In this document: positions 1 to 3,550 of the stretch, one piece after another
Layout: every line of letters starts with the position of its first letter
Numbering within the stretch: the first letter of the stretch is position 1
From: Anaerolineaceae bacterium
GTDB lineage: Bacteria > Chloroflexota > Anaerolineae > Anaerolineales > Villigracilaceae
NCBI GenBank assembly: GCA_022181005.1
Contig: BQMV01000269.1
Location: 1-6,210, forward strand
Length of the DNA stretch: 6,210 bases
Direction of reading: 5' to 3'
The notes under the pieces: model-generated
What the model saw: the letters and a program-made list of their open reading frames with translations, nothing else
Told to the model about the DNA's origin: nothing
Database searches by the model: none
Position numbers and translations under genes: made by a program

Positions 1-1
1 A

Positions 2-778
2 GATTATTTAGAATGGCGCTACTTGGAAGGTGACGGCGACTTCAGAAGCGACGAGATAAAAAGATTGCGTGACGAATCAGATATCATAATTACCAATCCG
101 CCTTTTTCCCTGTTTCGTGAATTCTTACCGTGCATTGAGGAAGCAGAAAACCAACTACTGATAATCGGAAGTTTGAGCGCCATTACTTACAAGGAAATTT
201 TTCCATTAATCAAAGAAAATAAGATGTGGCTGGGTAATGGCTTTCATGCTGGCAATGCTTACTTTTCGTCACCTTTTGCAACAGAGTACGCCGAAGGAGT
301 TTATAACTCCGAAACTGGTTTGGTAAAGTTTAGGAATGTTTGTTGGTTTACAAATCTTGACCACGGCAGGCGCCATCAGCCATTACCGTTAATGACAATG
401 GCAGATAATCTAAAATACAGCAAGCATAAAGAGATTAAAGGTAAGAAATCATACATTCGTTATGACAACTATGACGCTATTGACGTGCCTTTCACCGATT
501 CTATTCCAAGTGATTATGACGGGGCAATGGGCGTGCCGATTAGTTTTCTTGATAAATACAGCCCTGAACAGTTCGAGATTTTAGGAACAAGTGATAATGG
601 TATTGTTGATGATAAGTTCAAGAAAACGCCAGGTTTGACAAAAAAATTTGTTGATGATTATTATAAGGCTGGCGGCACAGGAGCATACAAAGAAGGCAAT
701 CCAACCGCTGGTTACTATGAAAATAATATAGCAAAGATGGCGTACAAAAGAATTTTCATTAAACACAAGAAAAAATAA
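2..778 (+). CDS. EcoRI-type adenine-specific DNA methyltransferase (5' end missing)
   Basis: This is predicted to transfer a methyl group from S-adenosylmethionine to adenine N6 in a specific DNA site. The frame is open to the left edge (first whole codon at base 2), so the N-terminus is missing; the TTG at 23 is an internal Leu codon, not the start. Visible landmarks recall M.EcoRI closely: GDGDFRS just before the catalytic motif IV NPPF (bases 95-106), then SLFREF, AITYKEIFPLIKENK, a TNLD segment, YDNYDAI, a GVPISFL segment and KYSPEQFE near the C-terminus. From memory, M.EcoRI has its NPPF near residue 139 of 326, so roughly 115 residues probably lie outside the window. The C-terminal tail after PEQFE is longer than in M.EcoRI and ends in a Lys-rich stretch. 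The gene is AT-rich. Its TAA stop lies one base before the next ATG, so the two genes should be co-transcribed and translationally coupled. Target specificity cannot be read from the sequence. Confidence 0.9.
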   Translation, partial: DYLEWRYLEGDGDFRSDEIKRLRDESDIIITNPPFSLFREFLPCIEEAENQLLIIGSLSAITYKEIFPLIKENKMWLGNGFHAGNAYFSSPFATEYAEGVYNSETGLVKFRNVCWFTNLDHGRRHQPLPLMTMADNLKYSKHKEIKGKKSYIRYDNYDAIDVPFTDSIPSDYDGAMGVPISFLDKYSPEQFEILGTSDNGIVDDKFKKTPGLTKKFVDDYYKAGGTGAYKEGNPTAGYYENNIAKMAYKRIFIKHKKK

Positions 779-779
779 T

Positions 780-1943
780 ATGAAAACAATTCTAAAAACT
801 GGAATAACCGTTAAAGATATTTGCGATGGCTTTGTCTACAACGAACTTGAAGGCAAAAGTTTGTTTGGCTTGTCTGGCAAATTAACCATTCAGCCAGAAT
901 ACCAGCGCAATTATATTTATGCAGACGGTAAAAAAGATGTAGCTGTTATCGAATCAATCCTCAAAGGTTATCCTTTGGGTTTGATTTATTTCAACAAAGT
1001 TAGCGATGATGTTTTGGAAGTTTTAGACGGACAACAGCGTATCACCAGTTTTGGACGTTATGTAACTGGTAAATTTGCTATCAAAGATGAAAACGGCATG
1101 GAACAATACTTTGGCGGTATTGCATCCGACAAGCAATCGAAAATATTAGAAACGAAATTACTTATTTATGAATGTGAAGGCGCTGAAAGCGAAATAAAAG
1201 AGTGGTTCAAAACAATCAATATTGCTGGCGTACCGCTAAATCAACAAGAATTATTGAACGCTGTGTATTCAGGAACTTTTGTAACGCTTGGAAAAGCAGA
1301 GTTTAGCAATAGCCAAAACTCTAATATTCAAAAATGGAGCGCTTATATTTCAGGGAGTGTAAATCGGCAGGCTTTCCTTGAATGCGCTCTTGATTGGGTA
1401 AGCAAAGGCAATATTGGCGATTATATGAGTCGCCATCGTTACGATAAAAATATTACAGAGTTAAAAGCATATTTCAACGGCGTGATTGATTGGGTTTCAA
1501 CTGTATTTATGGATGTAGAAAGCGAAATGCAGGGATTGGAATGGGGAAGATTGTACGAAGAACATCATAAAAAATCTTATAGCCCTGCTAAAGTTTCAAA
1601 AGAAGTGCAAAAACTTTATGGCGACCCATATATAAAAAATCGCAAGGGTATTTTTGAGTACGTTCTTGGCGGTTCAGTGGACACAAAATTATTAGATGTC
1701 CGAGTCTTTGACGAAGCGACAAAGAAAAGCGTTTACACGGCGCAAACTAAAAAAGCCGAAGCCAGCAGTAAATCAAATTGTCCGCTTTGTGCTATCGGGC
1801 ATGACGCAAATAAGAATAAAATCTGGAAAATAGGCGAGATGGACGCAGACCATGTAACGGCATGGAGTAAAGGCGGCGCAACGAATATCAAGAATTGTCA
1901 AATGTTATGTAAGACGCATAATCGCGCAAAAGGAAACCGGTAG
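780..1943 (+). CDS. DUF262-HNH endonuclease, putative restriction or defence nuclease
   Basis: This complete 387-residue protein has two recognisable parts. The N-terminal DUF262 (ParB/Srx-like) domain covers about residues 10-165, with PEYQRNY at 39-45, an ESILKGYPLGLIYF segment at 58-71 and LDGQQR at 82-87. A helical middle region follows. The C-terminal HNH nuclease covers about 330-387: C334-x2-C337, DADH at 355-358 (H358 the likely general base), GG at 365-366, N369 and N372, then C377-x2-H380-N381. The two Cys pairs look like a structural zinc site. In GmrSD, SspE and BrxU, DUF262 is an NTP-hydrolysing or modification-sensing module joined to a DUF1524 HNH-like nuclease; here the nuclease is a classic zinc-binding HNH. 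The ATG lies one base after the methyltransferase stop, with only an A-rich, weak ribosome site, so translation probably relies on coupling. It is likely the cleaving partner of that methylase, or a modification-dependent nuclease. The domain calls are firm; the role is inferred. Confidence 0.88.
   Translation: MKTILKTGITVKDICDGFVYNELEGKSLFGLSGKLTIQPEYQRNYIYADGKKDVAVIESILKGYPLGLIYFNKVSDDVLEVLDGQQRITSFGRYVTGKFAIKDENGMEQYFGGIASDKQSKILETKLLIYECEGAESEIKEWFKTINIAGVPLNQQELLNAVYSGTFVTLGKAEFSNSQNSNIQKWSAYISGSVNRQAFLECALDWVSKGNIGDYMSRHRYDKNITELKAYFNGVIDWVSTVFMDVESEMQGLEWGRLYEEHHKKSYSPAKVSKEVQKLYGDPYIKNRKGIFEYVLGGSVDTKLLDVRVFDEATKKSVYTAQTKKAEASSKSNCPLCAIGHDANKNKIWKIGEMDADHVTAWSKGGATNIKNCQMLCKTHNRAKGNR
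1895..1922 (+). promoter_or_regulatory. Possible sigma-70-type promoter for the V4R gene, inside the nuclease coding sequence
   Basis: TTGTCA (1895-1900) and CATAAT (1917-1922) each match the -35 and -10 consensus at five of six positions, with a 16-base spacer. Transcription would start near 1929, giving a leader of roughly 24 bases that contains the AGGAGG site of the V4R gene. The -10 box is made of the His380 and Asn381 codons of the HNH motif. AT-rich DNA produces such matches by chance, so support is moderate at best. Confidence 0.35.
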
Positions 1944-1947
1944 GAGG
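1942..1947 (+). promoter_or_regulatory. Strong ribosome binding site of the V4R gene, overlapping the upstream stop codon
   Basis: A full AGGAGG lies five bases before the ATG at 1953 and fixes that start. Its first two bases are the last two of the TAG stop of the nuclease gene (1941-1943). The site is far stronger than the one in front of the nuclease gene and marks the beginning of the GC-rich block. Confidence 0.85.
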
Positions 1948-1952
1948 CACAC

Positions 1953-2573
1953 ATGGCTGAACGAGACAACATGATGATCGTCAACGCGCTGGTGCGGCAG
2001 GCGTTAACCTCCGCGCAAGAGGTGATGGGCGAGAACGGCTTGAACGTGGTCTTGCGCGCCAGCGGGCTGGAACAATTCGTGGGCAACTTTCCGCCGGATA
2101 ATATCGAGCCTTCGATTCAAGCTTCGCAATACGCGCGCTTCAATCAAGCCATCGAAGAATTCTACGGGCGCGGCGGGCGTGGCATGTTAAAGCGCATCGG
2201 CAAAGCCTCGTTTCAATACGCGGTGCGCGAACAAGCCGCCCTGCTGGGGCTCGCCGGCGTGGCGTTGAAATTGCTGCCGGAAAAGCAGAAGATCAAATTT
2301 ATTTTGAACAGTATGGCCGGCGCGCTCAAGAAAAGCAACTCGCAAGTGCAAGCCTGGGTAGACGATAGCGGCGCGCGCGTCGCCTACTATGAATCGACCT
2401 GCGCCATCTGTCAGGGACGAAAGAGCGAAATGCCAGCCTGTCATTTGTACGTCGGTTCGATCGGCGAGGCGGTGCGCTGGGCGACCGGTAAAGAATTTGA
2501 GATCGTCGAAACGCATTGCTGCGCCAAAGGCGACGAATATTGCCGTTTCGAGGTCGGCGAAGGGCGCGAATAA
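1953..2573 (+). CDS. V4R (4-vinyl reductase-like) domain protein, likely small-ligand binding
   Basis: This 206-residue soluble protein has no signal peptide or membrane segment. Residues 1-130 form a mostly helical N-terminal region (FYGRGGRGMLKRIG at 70-83, a Leu/Ala-rich helix around 95-110). Residues about 133-202 resemble the V4R domain: C150-x2-C153, the CHLYVG segment from C163, a Glu in the VETHCC stretch (E186, C189, C190), then KGDEYC (C197) and FEV. V4R domains occur in the bacteriochlorophyll biosynthesis protein BchJ, in the effector domains of XylR/DmpR-type regulators and in many stand-alone proteins, where they bind small, often hydrophobic ligands; the Cys residues may bind a metal. 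No photosynthesis gene is visible, so a chlorophyll role should not be assumed. The AGGAGG at 1942-1947 supports the ATG. G+C is high, unlike the two genes upstream. The family is fairly sure; the function is unknown. Confidence 0.8.
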   Translation: MAERDNMMIVNALVRQALTSAQEVMGENGLNVVLRASGLEQFVGNFPPDNIEPSIQASQYARFNQAIEEFYGRGGRGMLKRIGKASFQYAVREQAALLGLAGVALKLLPEKQKIKFILNSMAGALKKSNSQVQAWVDDSGARVAYYESTCAICQGRKSEMPACHLYVGSIGEAVRWATGKEFEIVETHCCAKGDEYCRFEVGEGRE

Positions 2574-2671
2574 ACGCAGCGTCCCTTCTTAAGCGTTCCC
2601 TAACCTTATCCTAGACAAAACCTTGCGTGCATGGGAAAATCTGCGACGCATTATATCTTTAAGGAGTTTTC
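2574..2671 (+). promoter_or_regulatory. Intergenic gap with a weak candidate promoter for the DsbA-like gene
   Basis: Within this 98-base gap, TAGACA (2612-2617) and GAAAAT (2635-2640) are separated by 17 bases and could be a weak -35/-10 pair. TTATAT at 2651-2656 looks more like a -10 box, but it would start the transcript at or inside the ribosome binding site at 2661-2666, which is unlikely. No terminator is visible after the V4R gene, so read-through into the DsbA-like gene is also possible. Confidence 0.25.
2661..2666 (+). promoter_or_regulatory. Ribosome binding site of the DsbA-like gene
   Basis: AAGGAG lies five bases before the ATG at 2672. It fixes this start and so assigns the Lys/Arg-rich head of the protein to the cytoplasmic side of its membrane anchor. 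Confidence 0.8.
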
Positions 2672-3436
2672 ATGGCTGGTGACAAGAAAAGCAAACGTCA
2701 GGCGCGCCGCGAACAGGCGCAAAAGAAAGAGAATCAAAAGCGGCTGATCACGATCCTTCTGATTGTATTGGGCGCAGCTTTTGTGCTTTACGCGGTTCTA
2801 GCGCCCACCCTGCGCCCGGTCGCAGAAGTGACGACTGTGGAGACGCACGAACGTTATCTGGCGGACGATAATTCAATGGGCGACCCGAACGCTCCGATCC
2901 AGCTGACTGAATTTTCCGACTTTCAATGTCCCTACTGTAAGCGGCATTACACCCAAACTGAGCCTCTGCTCGAACAGTATTATGTCAACACCAATTTAGT
3001 CCACGCCACCTATCGCTCGGCGGGAAACTTCATTAGTCAAGGCGGCGGGACCGAATCGCAAGACGCCGCCATGGCGGCATACTGCGCGGGCGACCAGAAT
3101 AAATTCTGGCAAATGCACGACGCGCTCTTCGCCAATAACCGCGACGTGGAGAATCGAGGCTCGTTTTCCGTGCAGCGCTTGAAGGCGATTGCGGGAACGG
3201 TCGAGGGGCTGGACCTCAACGCTTTCAACGCCTGTCTCGACAGCGGCAAATACAAGACCCGCACGCAAGACGACGCGACGGAAGGCACGAAGAACGGAAT
3301 GCAAGGCACGCCGTATTTTGTGATCACCTACACGGTGGACGGCGAAACTAAAACGAAAACTCTCGACGGAGCGCAACCGTTCAGCGAATTCCAAGTGACG
3401 CTTGAAGCCATTCTTAACGAACTAGGCTTGAAATAA
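2672..3436 (+). CDS. Membrane-anchored DsbA-family thiol-disulfide oxidoreductase
   Basis: This 254-residue protein is predicted to introduce or reshuffle disulfide bonds in exported proteins. A very basic cytoplasmic head (residues 1-24) precedes one membrane segment at about 25-46. No signal peptidase or lipobox site is evident, so the enzyme is probably an N-terminally anchored protein facing outward (N-in, C-out). A DsbA-like thioredoxin domain follows: IQLTEFSDFQ leads into the active site C86-P-Y-C89, a helical insertion runs through about 125-205, and GTPYF at 212-216 supplies the cis-proline loop (P214). C138 and C188 lie in the helical insertion and could form a second, structural disulfide, as known for mycobacterial DsbA. 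The length suits BdbD/DsbA-type anchored enzymes. No redox partner (DsbB or VKOR) lies in the window. A strong terminator directly follows, so this gene ends its transcription unit. Confidence 0.88.
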   Translation: MAGDKKSKRQARREQAQKKENQKRLITILLIVLGAAFVLYAVLAPTLRPVAEVTTVETHERYLADDNSMGDPNAPIQLTEFSDFQCPYCKRHYTQTEPLLEQYYVNTNLVHATYRSAGNFISQGGGTESQDAAMAAYCAGDQNKFWQMHDALFANNRDVENRGSFSVQRLKAIAGTVEGLDLNAFNACLDSGKYKTRTQDDATEGTKNGMQGTPYFVITYTVDGETKTKTLDGAQPFSEFQVTLEAILNELGLK

Positions 3437-3447
3437 ATCTCGACGAT

Positions 3448-3479
3448 AAAAAAGACGCGGCAAACGCCGCGTCTTTTTT
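3448..3479 (+). terminator. Rho-independent terminator after the DsbA-like gene
   Basis: A perfect GC-rich stem, GACGCGGC (3454-3461) with GCCGCGTC (3466-3473), closes an AAAC loop. It is flanked by six A (3448-3453) and six T (3474-3479), extending the inverted repeat to 14 bp. It starts 11 bases after the DsbA stop. The A run means it could also stop transcription arriving on the other strand. Confidence 0.93.
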
Positions 3480-3488
3480 GATTCATAC

Positions 3489-3517
3489 TATACCTGTGCG
3501 GGGAGCGAATAGGTATA
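3489..3517. repeat. 7-bp inverted repeat overlapping the -10 box, possible operator
   Basis: TATACCT (3489-3495) and AGGTATA (3511-3517) are perfect inverted copies separated by 15 bases, with their centres 22 bases apart (about two helical turns). The right arm covers the first four bases of TATAAT. This geometry would suit a dimeric repressor, but part of the match comes from the -10 box itself. Confidence 0.35.
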
Positions 3518-3519
3518 AT
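3491..3519 (+). promoter_or_regulatory. Promoter of the alpha-2-macroglobulin-like gene
   Basis: A perfect TATAAT (3514-3519) lies just downstream of the terminator. With a 17-base spacer the -35 would be TACCTG (3491-3496), which is poor, so the promoter may need an activator or be of moderate strength. Transcription would start near 3526, giving a leader of about 25 bases. The position between a terminator and a long gene supports the call. Confidence 0.6.
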
Positions 3520-3542
3520 GGATTTAGACCGATCCTCCGCTT

Positions 3543-3546
3543 GAGG
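3543..3546 (+). promoter_or_regulatory. Ribosome binding site of the macroglobulin-like gene
   Basis: GAGG lies four bases before the ATG at 3551. An in-frame TGA at 3542-3544 rules out any earlier start, and the next residues form a proper signal peptide, so the start is well supported. Confidence 0.7.
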
Positions 3547-3550
3547 ACTT

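Noticed and set aside
2187..2592. Open frames inside the V4R gene on both strands (2187-2516 minus, 2389-2592 plus)
   Set aside because: The V4R frame has the ribosome site and the domain motifs; these are out-of-frame shadows.
2573..2597. AACGC...GCGTT inverted repeat after the V4R stop, as a terminator
   Set aside because: The stem has only five pairs with a 15-base loop and no T run.
2631..2747. Short open frame starting at ATG 2631 before and into the DsbA-like gene
   Set aside because: It has no ribosome site, encodes an Arg/Lys-rich string in another frame of the DsbA head, and stops after about 38 codons.
3065..3078. 14-bp palindrome GCCGCCATGGCGGC
   Set aside because: It encodes an Ala-Ala-Met-Ala-Ala stretch in the DsbA-like gene; GCC/GCG alanine codons make this arise easily, and no second copy was seen.
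2996..3394. Open frames on the minus strand across the DsbA-like gene (also 3037-3327)
   Set aside because: They are antisense to a clear thioredoxin-fold gene, have no recognisable domains or ribosome sites, and reflect GC-rich codon structure.
3487..3517. Divergent minus-strand promoter (TATAGT on the reverse strand at 3487-3492)
   Set aside because: Transcription would run directly into the bidirectional terminator, and no minus-strand gene exists to serve.
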